A stretch of 64,000 nucleotides of DNA. It comes from Carnobacterium pleistocenium FTR1 (GTDB taxonomy: Bacteria > Bacillota > Bacilli > Lactobacillales > Carnobacteriaceae). The stretch covers positions 310,001 through 374,000 of the forward strand of contig NZ_JQLQ01000002.1 of assembly GCF_000744285.1 (NCBI RefSeq). The letters are read 5' to 3'. The translations under genes and the position numbers were made by a program. Positions 52,418 through 61,491 of this stretch are shown here, piece after piece (the stretch's first letter is position 1; each line of letters begins with the position of its first letter). Under the pieces are notes generated by a model. That model saw only the letters and a program-made list of their open reading frames with translations, searched no databases and was not told the DNA's origin.

Positions 52418-53668
52418 TTATTGAATACTCAACTGTAACGCTTTTAAGTTTTTTCGCATTAAAGTTATATAATCCATGCCATCATCTTGCATTTCTTGAG
52501 AGACACTTTCAAGGTCATACAACACTTCTATTTCTGTTGCAGTTTCTTGGCCTACTGTTTGTGCAATAGAGGAGTCTGCTCCTTGTTGGTAATAAATTAC
52601 GGGAGCAGCATGTTCCTTAACTAACTCACTAATTTCGGCGATTCGTGATGGACTTGGCTCTACTTCAGTAGAAATACCTCCTACGGCAATTTGTTCTAAG
52701 TCGTAACGCTGAGCAATATAGCCGAATGCTTGGTGTTGAACGACAAACACACGATTAGTTGCAGAAGAGAAAGCTGCTTCATAGTCTGCATCCAATTTTT
52801 TGAGTTCTAAAATGAATTTTTCAGCATTTTCTTCATAATAGGCTTTTCCAGCTGGATCAGCTTGAATCAAGGCTTCTTTGATGACCGTCACTTGGTCTTG
52901 AGCTAATACTGGATCTAACCAAATGTGAGGATCCAAACCTTCGTGATCATCGATAACAATCTCAATAGGAACTGATTGAGCATAAGCAGTGCCAGCATCG
53001 TCAGAATAAACAACTTTTACGTCGAAATTAACCCCAGTTGTTTCATACTCAAACGTTTCCTTTGTTTGATCTGAGATGGCTTCCCAGTCTGCGCTAGCTT
53101 CACGGATATACCATTGGATGCTTGATGAATCTTCTATTTGAGTTGTGGCAGAGGTAAGTTGAACATGATCACCAGTATGGTAGTGACCAGCTAGTCCGTT
53201 AATTTCGATGGAAGTGGGTATGTCTTCAGCCACTTCCAGTGAACTTTCATTCGACTCATTGCTTTCTTGATGGTCATGTTCGTGAACGTCAGTACTGATA
53301 AAACTATCAGCATCAGCTGTTCGAACAGTTATAAGGTCTTCACTATCAAGAGAGTCCATTAAACCTCCAACCCAAGGCTCCATTTCACCACTACTATAAG
53401 CAAAAACATCCGCATCATTTATCGCAGCAACATCTCGAGCACTTGGTTCAAAACCATGAGCATCTGTGCCAGCTTTTATAATCATGGAGACATCTGCTCG
53501 GTCACCGGCGACTTTTTTTGTGAATTCGTAAACGGGGTAAAAAGTGGTAACAACAGATAATTCTTCGTTATCCTTTGCCCCATTGTCAGATTGCACTTGT
53601 CCACATGCAAAAAGGGTTACACCTGCAACCAAACTGAGCATAATTGAAACAAACCATTTCTTTCTCAT
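52418..53668 (-). CDS. adcA: AdcA/ZnuA-type zinc-binding lipoprotein with an inserted domain
   Basis: 416 residues. The signal peptide ends in lipobox LFAC (Cys22). The cluster A-1 metal-binding fold has ligands in DAHGFEPS (His71), DPHIWLDP (His248) and VQHQAFGYIAQRY. Between the lobes, a short His-rich stretch (HEHDH, 129-133) is followed by an extra ~90-residue domain (153-243, with GLAGHYHTGD and PIEIVIDDHEG). That domain is also found in the neighbouring ZinT protein. AdcA delivers Zn(II) to the AdcCB importer, whose other genes are not in this window. SD AGGAGG. Zinc specificity is inferred from His ligands and neighbours. Confidence 0.9.
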   Translation of the reverse strand: MRKKWFVSIMLSLVAGVTLFACGQVQSDNGAKDNEELSVVTTFYPVYEFTKKVAGDRADVSMIIKAGTDAHGFEPSARDVAAINDADVFAYSSGEMEPWVGGLMDSLDSEDLITVRTADADSFISTDVHEHDHQESNESNESSLEVAEDIPTSIEINGLAGHYHTGDHVQLTSATTQIEDSSSIQWYIREASADWEAISDQTKETFEYETTGVNFDVKVVYSDDAGTAYAQSVPIEIVIDDHEGLDPHIWLDPVLAQDQVTVIKEALIQADPAGKAYYEENAEKFILELKKLDADYEAAFSSATNRVFVVQHQAFGYIAQRYDLEQIAVGGISTEVEPSPSRIAEISELVKEHAAPVIYYQQGADSSIAQTVGQETATEIEVLYDLESVSQEMQDDGMDYITLMRKNLKALQLSIQ

Positions 53669-53681
53669 AATTTCCTCCTGA

Positions 53682-53713
53682 ATCTATTTGCTAAATAAAG
53701 TGAACAAATAGAT
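53682..53713 (-). promoter_or_regulatory. Inverted repeat between zinT and adcA
   Basis: ATCTATTTG (53682-53690) and CAAATAGAT (53705-53713) form a 9-bp inverted repeat next to the adcA ribosome binding site; a TGATAATGAT Fur-family-like half-site overlaps on the minus strand. It could be a processing hairpin or an operator. Confidence 0.35.
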
Positions 53714-53761
53714 CATTATCATTTTATTTAAATTTATTTAGTATTAATACTTCTAAGGAGC

Positions 53762-54730
53762 TTAGTGAGCCAACATATCTCGAACGAGTCCAGTTGCATC
53801 TAAGTCAGCAGAATAATAGGTTGGCCAATTGTCCATCTCTTCTAATACGGTATTTCTGTTATTTCCCCAGAATAAATGATAATGAGAAGATTCTTTAGGG
53901 AAGATATTATGATCGCTGAATTGAATGTATTCAGGCATTTCATTTGAACCATCAACCAATTTGAAGACGAATCGTACACCTCTATTTCCTTTTTCGTAAT
54001 TAAGAATTTCATAGCCGTCATTCTCATAAGTTCCTGAATAATCTTTTCCATCTTCGTAAAATGTCACTTTGTCGCCTTCGATAATAACTTGATCAACAGC
54101 TGTTTCATATCCAACAGTATAATAGTCTTTATATTCTTCAGCCGTCATATCATCACTTTCTGCTGCTTTGTGTTCAAAAACCTCATCTAAATCACCAGAT
54201 TGAAGGTAAGGAAAGACAGATTGCCAATCTCCTACAAAATCGGCTAATTCTCGATTTTCTACTTGAGTATCTTCAAAATAGCCTGCATATATTTGTTTGC
54301 TCGCTTCATCAGTACCATGATGATCATCAATAACAATTTGAAGAGGTTCTGATTCGGCATAAGGTTCGTCATTATCATCAACTAATGTAGCTTTGATTTC
54401 TAATCCATTAGTGGTAGCTTCTCCAATGAAATTTTGAGTTCTTTGACCAGAAACAACTTTCCATTCGCTTTCTTGACTTTCTCTTGCATACCATTGCCAC
54501 TGAGTTGTCTCAGTTTCTTCTTCTAGCGCTGCACTTAATTCTAGAGGATCGCCTGTATGGTAATGTTCAGCTAAACCTTCTATTTTAATCGATTGATTTT
54601 CATAATTTTCCGTAGCTTGATTATTCACACTACTTTTTGATTCTTGATCTGAAGAAGCATCATTTCCACATGCCACTAACAAAATACTAACTGCAACCAG
54701 TCCTATGTACTGACTTAACCTTTTTTTCAT
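53762..54730 (-). CDS. zinT: ZinT-domain zinc-binding lipoprotein
   Basis: 322 residues with lipobox LVAC (Cys21). Residues 47-138 are a small beta domain with GLAEHYHTGDPLEL and ending LQIVIDDHHG, clearly paralogous to the domain inserted in AdcA. Residues 145-322 are a ZinT (YodA) domain: YAGYFEDTQVENRELADFVGDWQSV, then a late HYHLFWGNN with zinc-binding His. In streptococci a ZinT domain is fused to AdcA; here it is a separate lipoprotein encoded just upstream of adcA. SD GGAGG. A Zur-like box precedes the gene, so zinc starvation should induce it. Confidence 0.9.
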   Translation of the reverse strand: MKKRLSQYIGLVAVSILLVACGNDASSDQESKSSVNNQATENYENQSIKIEGLAEHYHTGDPLELSAALEEETETTQWQWYARESQESEWKVVSGQRTQNFIGEATTNGLEIKATLVDDNDEPYAESEPLQIVIDDHHGTDEASKQIYAGYFEDTQVENRELADFVGDWQSVFPYLQSGDLDEVFEHKAAESDDMTAEEYKDYYTVGYETAVDQVIIEGDKVTFYEDGKDYSGTYENDGYEILNYEKGNRGVRFVFKLVDGSNEMPEYIQFSDHNIFPKESSHYHLFWGNNRNTVLEEMDNWPTYYSADLDATGLVRDMLAH

Positions 54731-54753
54731 TTATTTCATCCTCCAATTTTTAT

Positions 54754-54774
54754 AAATCGTAATCGTTACGTTTT
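54754..54774 (-). promoter_or_regulatory. Zur-like box
   Basis: AAATCGTAAT-C-GTTACGTTTT is a 21-bp near-palindrome matching the Gram-positive Zur box (TCGTAATnATTACGA core) with two differences, placed just upstream of the zinT ribosome binding site. Confidence 0.7.
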
Positions 54775-54855
54775 ATAATCTAACATTTTTATTCAAGAGT
54801 TGTCAAGAAAAAAACAAATCAAAGAGCAAAATGATTTCAATCCAAAAAATAAACC

Positions 54856-54906
54856 CAAAAAAAGTTGAGGCATCCGGATCTCTAAAAAGAGATCCGGATG
54901 CCTCAA
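54856..54906 (-). terminator. Terminator of degV
   Basis: A perfect 19-bp GC-rich stem (54865-54883 with 54888-54906) with a 4-base loop. The T-run on the minus strand (A-run 54857-54863) shows it serves the degV gene. Confidence 0.92.
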
Positions 54907-54950
54907 CAACTATAAGTAGTTTACTTTTTATATAAAGAAAGTTCTGTATG

Positions 54951-55805
54951 CTAGCTTTTTTCGATCCCAATAATTCCGAAGGCTCCTGGCCCACCATGAC
55001 TTGAGATAACTGCACCAGCTGAGAAATAAGAAGGATTAGTGTAACCAGCTTCTTGTAGCGTGGATTCAGCAATTTGTTTATGGTCTTCACTCAATCTTTT
55101 TGTACCACCGATAATTAACGTATCTGGATCAATTTCATAGTTCTTGATAAAATCTTTAACGGCATTTTTTAAACAGCGTTCAAATGATCCACGGTACTTT
55201 TTCGAAGCCACCAAATAGCCTTCTTTAAGTACAATAGTAGGATGGAGATTCAAAAGAGAAGCGCCAAGGAAAGCGGCATTCGAGACACGTCCTCCAGCTT
55301 TAAGATAAAGAAGAGACTGAGGCAGGAAAACGAAACGAGTGCGTTCGCGGACGTCCTCTACAAAAGCTACAATTTCTTCTGCAGTACTAGTTGGATTGTT
55401 TTCAATAAATTTTGCGGTTGCTACAACCACAGCTGTTAATCCGCCTGAAACATTCTTGCTATCTACAAGATGAATGTTTTTAAAGTCTTGAGCTGCAATA
55501 TTACATGAATTATAAGAAACAGTTGTCACAGCTGAATAAGCAATGTGAATAATCTGCGCTTCAGGATATTGTGCAAAGATTCGTTCAAAAACAATACTAT
55601 TATCTTGTGGAGTAGAACCAGCAGTCTTAGGTAAGGTTCCTGTTTGATCATAAAAACGATAAATATCTTCAACATCAAAGCTACCATCGTCGAAGGTTTC
55701 AGAACCCATCGTTACATGCATTGGAATAACGTGAATATTGTAACGCTCAATTAGTTCTGCTGACAAGTCAGAACCGCTTTCGGTCGTGATAATAAATTTG
55801 GTCAT
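54951..55805 (-). CDS. DegV-family fatty-acid-binding protein
   Basis: 284 residues with DegV signatures: FIITTESGSDLS at the start, KTAGSTPQD, SAVTTVSYNSC and GGRVSNAA, ending HGGPGAFGIIG. DegV/FakB proteins hold a fatty acid for phosphorylation by FakA, feeding exogenous fatty acids into lipids. The FakA partner is not in the window. Monocistronic with strong terminator, divergent from the defence operon. Confidence 0.88.
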   Translation of the reverse strand: MTKFIITTESGSDLSAELIERYNIHVIPMHVTMGSETFDDGSFDVEDIYRFYDQTGTLPKTAGSTPQDNSIVFERIFAQYPEAQIIHIAYSAVTTVSYNSCNIAAQDFKNIHLVDSKNVSGGLTAVVVATAKFIENNPTSTAEEIVAFVEDVRERTRFVFLPQSLLYLKAGGRVSNAAFLGASLLNLHPTIVLKEGYLVASKKYRGSFERCLKNAVKDFIKNYEIDPDTLIIGGTKRLSEDHKQIAESTLQEAGYTNPSYFSAGAVISSHGGPGAFGIIGIEKS

Positions 55806-56001
55806 AATTACCTCCTGCTTTTATTTTCTAGTATAGATACTTATGATAATCATATCATAAGTATCGTTGAAGGTATAATGATATTAAGCTTTTCTTTCGA
55901 TTTATGATAGATGTATTAGCCCTATAAAATCTCACTTTCAATTTTCCTGTTACGACATGAATATAAAAATAGGTATTCCCTGGAAAATGAGATTTGTGTC
56001 C

Positions 56002-56030
56002 TTGAATCTACCTACCAATAGACGTATACT
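56002..56030 (+). promoter_or_regulatory. Promoter of the Shango-like operon
   Basis: -35 TTGAAT (56002-56007) and -10 TATACT (56025-56030) are exactly 17 bases apart, 43 bases before the first start codon. An inverted repeat AAATCTCA/TGAGATTT (55927-55934, 55988-55995) lies just upstream and may bind a regulator. Confidence 0.7.
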
Positions 56031-56073
56031 GAGAACACACATTCTGCTAAGAACTTGGAAGGGAGGGCTTTAA

Positions 56074-57882
56074 ATGTTTGAATTTCTAAACAAATTACTT
56101 CAAAAAAAGCAATTAACGGAACAACAAAAAATATCTATTATTGAACTGATCGATAAGGAAGAGTCATTTATCAATCCAAGAGATCTTATGGCAGGAAAAA
56201 GCCAGCCTAAAAAAGATGAAGAGCGAAAATGGCTCAACTATATTACGCCCTATATGCGAATGAACAATGAATTTACGCCACAAGTTGAACATGAAATTGA
56301 TGCGCTCTTTAATAAAATATGTGATTTCATTGATGTAGAATTGAAAAAGAAACACAAAAGTATTAAACGTGTGAAGTCGGAATACTCCTATTACCGTGAA
56401 TCTATTTTTGATGAAGTTTATCGTTTTGCCAAAAGTTTAGTCTGCTCATTCTATAGACAAGAGAATAAAGAGCCAGCTGATTTTATTTCTTACATGCTGG
56501 AATCTATGTTATCTGGTAATATCCGTTTCCTACTTATAAAAGAAATGGATAAGTATCGCGAAGAACTTCCCTTTCCGAATGAAGAAACGAGAGTACAATT
56601 TAGATTGACCTCATTTGGCACAAAAATTATCTGGTGGGACCCCGTAGGAAAATTGCGAAATGAACAGATATTTGACAGTACTGAAATGAATTATTTCAAT
56701 AAATTATCTAAAAGAGCTTCTAAGTTTGCGGAAGTACCAGCGCTTATGACATTCTCTTTAAATAAGTACACAGATTTGTTGCATATTATATTAGAGGATC
56801 TAGAAGATGAAACAATTAGATGGAAAATAAAACCCACTAATTATTTCAGAGACTATTTTCAACTACCTTTGTATGATTCACGTATTTGGAATGAAACCAA
56901 GCGTCTAACAGCAGATCTTTATCTTCTTGCTGAAAACAGCATTCGGCAAGAAGTCGAAGGATTTCGCCTGTTAGCTGCTGAAGAGAGCCAGGAAAATTTA
57001 AAAAAATATTTGCCAAATGAAACCATTCAAAAAATTCAAGACTATTTAGATCAAAAAACCGTTTTAGAATTTGATTACCCAACTGTATTAAGTTTAAGAG
57101 CCGTATATAAAACAGCGTGGAATGAAACGGCAAATTTTATTGTTGACCAACCAATAGAAATCGTTAGTGAGTTGCTTGAAGAAATAGCCAAAGACCCAGA
57201 TTTGAAAAAAATAGCCACTAAGGTAATCAAGACCAGTAATGATTTGGATAAACACAGGCTGTTCATTTTCTTAATGGAAATGAGAACATTCCCACTATCA
57301 AAAGAAATAAAAAAGCAACGTGATAGTTTTATTCATGTAACGCGACAGGAAGACTATCAAAAGTTAATGGTTGATAAAGAATTAACTTATGGAAAACTAC
57401 TAATAACTTTGAAAGAATTAATGCAGCCAATACGAAGAAAAATTAAGTTGAATAATGAATTGATTACGGCTTCTAATTCGGCACTGTATACGATCATTGA
57501 CATGGTCGACGACTATTTGGCTGGAGAAGATGGTAAGCTGGATAGTGCTTCAAACGACCTGGTTCACCAAGAAATAGCGAAGCAGGTGGAATCCATGAAG
57601 GCTGTGGATAGTTCTGTTTTAACAACAGAAAAGGAACAAGAGGTAGAACAACCAGTCGATCAAATGGCATTTTTTAAACATTTAGTGTTAAACAATGGAA
57701 TGTCTTTAGCTGAGTTTAAGAAACAAGCCGCTAGCAAAGGTAAGCTTTATCAAGCCTATCTGAGTGAGTTGAATGAAATTTTATATGAAGTATTTGATGA
57801 TCAAGTACTGGAGATTCAGCAACAGCAAGTTAGAATTGAAGAGGATTTTATGGAAGAAATGAGGGAATGGATCGATGGTTGA
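56074..57882 (+). CDS. sngA: SngA-like TerB-associated protein of a Shango defence operon
   Basis: 602 residues, largely helical and charged, no signal peptide. I cannot place a TerB fold by motif alone; the acidic helical C-terminal part (about 470-600) is where TerB-C domains usually lie. The call rests mainly on size and on the two genes that follow with overlapping codons, an ATPase and an Lhr-like helicase, the order published for Shango. GAAGGGAGGG precedes the ATG. In that system the TerB protein is required for phage defence, but its biochemical role is not settled. Tellurite resistance is not implied. Confidence 0.65.
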   Translation: MFEFLNKLLQKKQLTEQQKISIIELIDKEESFINPRDLMAGKSQPKKDEERKWLNYITPYMRMNNEFTPQVEHEIDALFNKICDFIDVELKKKHKSIKRVKSEYSYYRESIFDEVYRFAKSLVCSFYRQENKEPADFISYMLESMLSGNIRFLLIKEMDKYREELPFPNEETRVQFRLTSFGTKIIWWDPVGKLRNEQIFDSTEMNYFNKLSKRASKFAEVPALMTFSLNKYTDLLHIILEDLEDETIRWKIKPTNYFRDYFQLPLYDSRIWNETKRLTADLYLLAENSIRQEVEGFRLLAAEESQENLKKYLPNETIQKIQDYLDQKTVLEFDYPTVLSLRAVYKTAWNETANFIVDQPIEIVSELLEEIAKDPDLKKIATKVIKTSNDLDKHRLFIFLMEMRTFPLSKEIKKQRDSFIHVTRQEDYQKLMVDKELTYGKLLITLKELMQPIRRKIKLNNELITASNSALYTIIDMVDDYLAGEDGKLDSASNDLVHQEIAKQVESMKAVDSSVLTTEKEQEVEQPVDQMAFFKHLVLNNGMSLAEFKKQAASKGKLYQAYLSELNEILYEVFDDQVLEIQQQQVRIEEDFMEEMREWIDG

Positions 57883-59203
57883 AAAGAAAGTGAGAAAGAA
57901 GGATGCTCAAGCAATTATTGATTCCCTAGAAGCTGGCGTTGTGCCTATCAAAGGAGTGCAACACGTTTTGGTAGGAAGAAGCAATGAAGTTGAGGAAATT
58001 ATTGCCACTTTACAAAAATTAGAAGAGGGTACGAGTGATTTGCGTTTTTGGGTTGGGGATTTCGGTTCTGGAAAAAGTTTTGTTTTACGGACAATCGAGT
58101 CGTTGGCGTTGCAAAAGAATTTTGTTGTATCCACAATTGATTTGACTCCGACAAGACGTTTTTATGACTCTTCAGGTAAAGCTTTGGCGCTTTATAACGA
58201 AGTCGTCAATAAGATAACGATTAAGAATAACCGCAATGGGAATGCTATCGAAACGATTGTCCAGCAATGGATTCAAGGGTTGCTCGAGCAGATTGCTACA
58301 GAAAATAAGCTCGCTGTCTCTGAGTTATTAGAAAAGTCTAATTGGAAATTAGTAGAAAATATTATTTTGAAAACAACTCATTCATTTTATTCGTCGGGCC
58401 TATCCTATGAATTTGGCCAAGCATTGATGAAATATTTTGAAGGAATTGCAGAAGACAATGTTTCTCTTCAAATTGAAGCTATTCGTTGGATTCGTGGGGA
58501 TATTACGACTAAAACAGAAGCTTCCAAAGAATTAGGCATAAAAAGTGTTATCAATGATTCAAATTATCTGATTGCTATAAAAAATTTGGCCGAATTATTT
58601 TTAAAAATTGGGTACAAAGGATTTGTCATCAATTTTGATGAATCCGTCAATTTGTATAAATTGCCACGATCGCTGACTCGCGAAAAAAATTATGAGATGA
58701 TTCTTAATTTGTACAATGAAACAAAAACAAATGAAGCAAAAGGTTTATTCATTAATTTTGGCGCAACGAAAAATACCGTATACGATGAGCGAAGAGGGTT
58801 AGCGAGTTATGGTGCTTTAAAAACGCGATTTGGCAATGAAATACTGAAAAATAAAACCTATATCAATGTCAATAGTACCGTTATCGATTTGAAGCCATTA
58901 ACTCCGGAAGAAATTTTTATTCTTTTGAAAAAGCTATTAGAAGTTTACAACAGTGCTAATCAAACGAGTTTAGTCGTTAATGATCGCGTAATTGAAGAAT
59001 ACATGGAAGCACAGTTGAATCGCCCCGGAGCTGAGGCCTTTTTGACTCCGCGTGCGGTAATTAAAGATTATATTGAAATTTTATCTTTATTACGTCAAAA
59101 TCAAGATTATTCCTTCACTCAGATCCTCGCTGAACGCTTTGGCAGAAAGACTTTCTTGGTAGAGAAAGACACAGATGACCATGATGAAATAGAGGTTTAT
59201 TGA
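57875..59203 (+). CDS. sngB: SngB-like P-loop ATPase (BrxD/DUF2791 type)
   Basis: 442 residues. Walker A GDFGSGKSF (near residue 63), Walker B GFVINFDESVNL (about 250) and the N-terminal IKGVQHVLVGRSNE region match the BREX-type ATP-binding (DUF2791) family. The start overlaps sngA by eight bases and the stop overlaps sngC by one base (TGATG), so all three are one translational unit. It is expected to load or regulate the helicase on foreign DNA. This ATPase type also occurs in BREX type 2, but no pgl or brx genes are here. Confidence 0.8.
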   Translation: MVEKKVRKKDAQAIIDSLEAGVVPIKGVQHVLVGRSNEVEEIIATLQKLEEGTSDLRFWVGDFGSGKSFVLRTIESLALQKNFVVSTIDLTPTRRFYDSSGKALALYNEVVNKITIKNNRNGNAIETIVQQWIQGLLEQIATENKLAVSELLEKSNWKLVENIILKTTHSFYSSGLSYEFGQALMKYFEGIAEDNVSLQIEAIRWIRGDITTKTEASKELGIKSVINDSNYLIAIKNLAELFLKIGYKGFVINFDESVNLYKLPRSLTREKNYEMILNLYNETKTNEAKGLFINFGATKNTVYDERRGLASYGALKTRFGNEILKNKTYINVNSTVIDLKPLTPEEIFILLKKLLEVYNSANQTSLVVNDRVIEEYMEAQLNRPGAEAFLTPRAVIKDYIEILSLLRQNQDYSFTQILAERFGRKTFLVEKDTDDHDEIEVY

Positions 59204-61284
59204 TGCAAGCATTTGATAGCTTGAAAATGGGTATTCAACACTATATATACGATCAAGGCTGGTCAAAATTAACCAGAATCCAAAGCGCATCGATCAAACA
59301 AGTTGCTCAAACTAATCACAATCTTATTTTATCTGCACCAACCGCCTCGGGGAAAACAGAAGCGGCTTTTATTCCGGCGATAAACAGTGTGGAAGATTGG
59401 GACACGGGACTTAAAATTTTGTATATCTCCCCCTTAAAGGCTTTGATAAATGATCAATTTCAGCGTGTTAATGAACTATGCCAATATTTAGATGTTCCGA
59501 TTACTAGGTGGCACGGTGAAGCATCTCAATCACAAAAAAAGAAGGTAGTGAGACAGCCAAAAGGTATTTTGTTGATCACGCCTGAATCCATTGAGGGCAT
59601 GCTAGTGAATCGTCCGGGCGAAGCGGAGCACTTATTTAAAGGCGTAGAGTGGATCATCATTGATGAACTACACAGTTTTCTAGGGACAGAACGAGGGATC
59701 CATCTTCAATCTTTGATTCAGCGCATCAGTCAATTCATGCAGAATCCGAGGTTCATTGCAATGAGTGCGACCTTAAGTAAAATCGATTTCGGTTACGCGA
59801 AAGCTTCTTTTGGAAGCACTCGACATACGGATATTCTCTTAGATGCTGACAAAAATGACCTGATCGTTACAATCGATTATACCAGCGGCGAAATGGGACC
59901 CTTTATTTCAAGGGAATCTTTAGCGGCTATTTACCAGTATTCCCAAAGCGAAACGATGTTAGTATTTCCAAACTCAAGGAATAAAGTAGAAGAAATTACC
60001 CATAAATTGGAAAAAATGGCAATAAATGATAATCTTCCTATACAATACTTTGCCCATCACTCATCAGTGGATAAGGTATTGCGGGAAGAAGTCGAATTTT
60101 TTGCTAAAAACAATGAAAAAGATTTATTTACAATTACGTGTACCTCAACTTTAGAATTAGGGATAGACATTGGATCAGTTGATAGCGTAGTGCAGTATGG
60201 CTCACCGCCTTCCACTTCATCTCTCAGTCAACGGTTAGGACGTAGTGGTCGCAGAACGCACCAAAGTATCTTGCATATTGTGGAAGATGATCCTTGGGAA
60301 ATGCTTCAGACTTATTCAGCCCTAGACTTGTTGGAAAGAAAAGAAATGGATGCTACTGAAATGATTGAGATGCCATACAATGCATTAGCCCATCAAGTAA
60401 TGGCCATTCTTTTCCAAAAAACAAGTGTACCCATGAAACAATTGATGCAAATGAACAAGATTTTTCCAGTATGGACAGCAATTTCAGACACAGATCTAGC
60501 CACATTGATTGATTACATGGTAGAAAAAGAGTTCATTGAAATCATGGGTGAAGAAGCAATTGTGGGATTAGAAGGGGAGAAACTGCTAAAATTCAGAGAA
60601 TTCTATGCCCTGTTTTTGACAACCAGTGATTTCTCAGTTCATTTCCAGCATGAACGTATCGGCAGCCTTCCCTTTACACCTGACATCCAAATTGAAAGTA
60701 AGATATTACTGGCAGGTAGGGTATGGAATGTGAAAGATATCGATATCAAAGCCAAGCGCATCATGGTTGAAAGGACAAAAGAAGGAAAAGCCCCTAAATT
60801 TATCAGCGGTGCAGGATTTGTTTCTAATGAAGTGCGGGAAAATATGGAAATGCTGCTAAGAAATAAAAGTTATTTAAACTTAAACAATGAAAAAATTACA
60901 GAAGATCTTGAGTACTTGAAGAGTGAATTAGTTTACGATGAAGGCAATTATTGGTATGAAGATGATCAAGCGAATATAGGAATCGTGACCTTTAAAGGGA
61001 CTCGGTTTAATATCGCATTGTTGCTGCTTATCAAGAGTATTGCAAAAGTGGGAGAAACTTACCAATTGAATGATAAGCACGCCTTGATCACAGGTCCAAA
61101 TATGAAAAAGAAAATGGAGCGCTTAAACAAAGATGAAAGTTCTTTGGATAGAGTCGTAGCCTATCTAGAGAAAAATGAGAAAACTATTGATGAATTAATA
61201 GCCCAGCAAAAGTTCATGCAGTTAGTCCCCAAATCATTGAAAATAAAGTGGATTTTAAAAAACTTTTTTTCGATGAGAACGTAA
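59203..61284 (+). CDS. sngC: SngC-like DEAD/DEAH-box helicase (Lhr/BrxHI-like)
   Basis: 693 residues. SF2 helicase motifs in order: Q-like RIQSASI, Walker A APTASGKT (45-52), SPLKALINDQ, TPESIEGM, DELH in IIIDELHSFLG (about 155), SAT in AMSATLSK, and the C-terminal TSTLELGIDIG and QRLGRSGRR. An accessory C-terminal region of about 300 residues follows. Start ATG overlaps the sngB stop (TGATG) with GAGG upstream. Lhr/BrxHI-type helicases occur in several phage-defence systems; with the two genes before it this completes a Shango-like set. Confidence 0.85.
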   Translation: MQAFDSLKMGIQHYIYDQGWSKLTRIQSASIKQVAQTNHNLILSAPTASGKTEAAFIPAINSVEDWDTGLKILYISPLKALINDQFQRVNELCQYLDVPITRWHGEASQSQKKKVVRQPKGILLITPESIEGMLVNRPGEAEHLFKGVEWIIIDELHSFLGTERGIHLQSLIQRISQFMQNPRFIAMSATLSKIDFGYAKASFGSTRHTDILLDADKNDLIVTIDYTSGEMGPFISRESLAAIYQYSQSETMLVFPNSRNKVEEITHKLEKMAINDNLPIQYFAHHSSVDKVLREEVEFFAKNNEKDLFTITCTSTLELGIDIGSVDSVVQYGSPPSTSSLSQRLGRSGRRTHQSILHIVEDDPWEMLQTYSALDLLERKEMDATEMIEMPYNALAHQVMAILFQKTSVPMKQLMQMNKIFPVWTAISDTDLATLIDYMVEKEFIEIMGEEAIVGLEGEKLLKFREFYALFLTTSDFSVHFQHERIGSLPFTPDIQIESKILLAGRVWNVKDIDIKAKRIMVERTKEGKAPKFISGAGFVSNEVRENMEMLLRNKSYLNLNNEKITEDLEYLKSELVYDEGNYWYEDDQANIGIVTFKGTRFNIALLLLIKSIAKVGETYQLNDKHALITGPNMKKKMERLNKDESSLDRVVAYLEKNEKTIDELIAQQKFMQLVPKSLKIKWILKNFFSMRT

Positions 61285-61360
61285 CAGATGCTTAGTGCCA
61301 AGTTGATTTCTAGATTCTGATATTTAGGGCTTAGAATGTGAATCAGTAAGTAAGAAAGAT

Positions 61361-61419
61361 AAAAAATAATCAAACAGGCCAAGTTTCTTAAGGAACCCAG
61401 CCTGTTTGATTATTTTTTT
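61361..61419. terminator. Bidirectional terminator after the defence operon
   Basis: A 19-bp perfect stem (61361-61379 with 61400-61418) with A-run and T-run ends, between converging genes; the loop itself can form a smaller hairpin. The ~75 bases before it show nothing else. Confidence 0.9.
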
Positions 61420-61491
61420 GAGGAAAATTATTTTGAAAACTAAACTAACTGTGTTAAGTAATTTGTCCAATGAGGATTCATTAAAAGCGAT

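Noticed and set aside
56074-57882. Tellurite-resistance function for the first Shango-like gene
   Set aside because: TerB-type names suggest tellurite resistance, but no other ter genes are present and the partners are an ATPase and a helicase.
57875-61284. BREX system
   Set aside because: The ATPase and helicase resemble BrxD and BrxHI, but there is no pglX, pglZ, brxC or brxL gene on either side.
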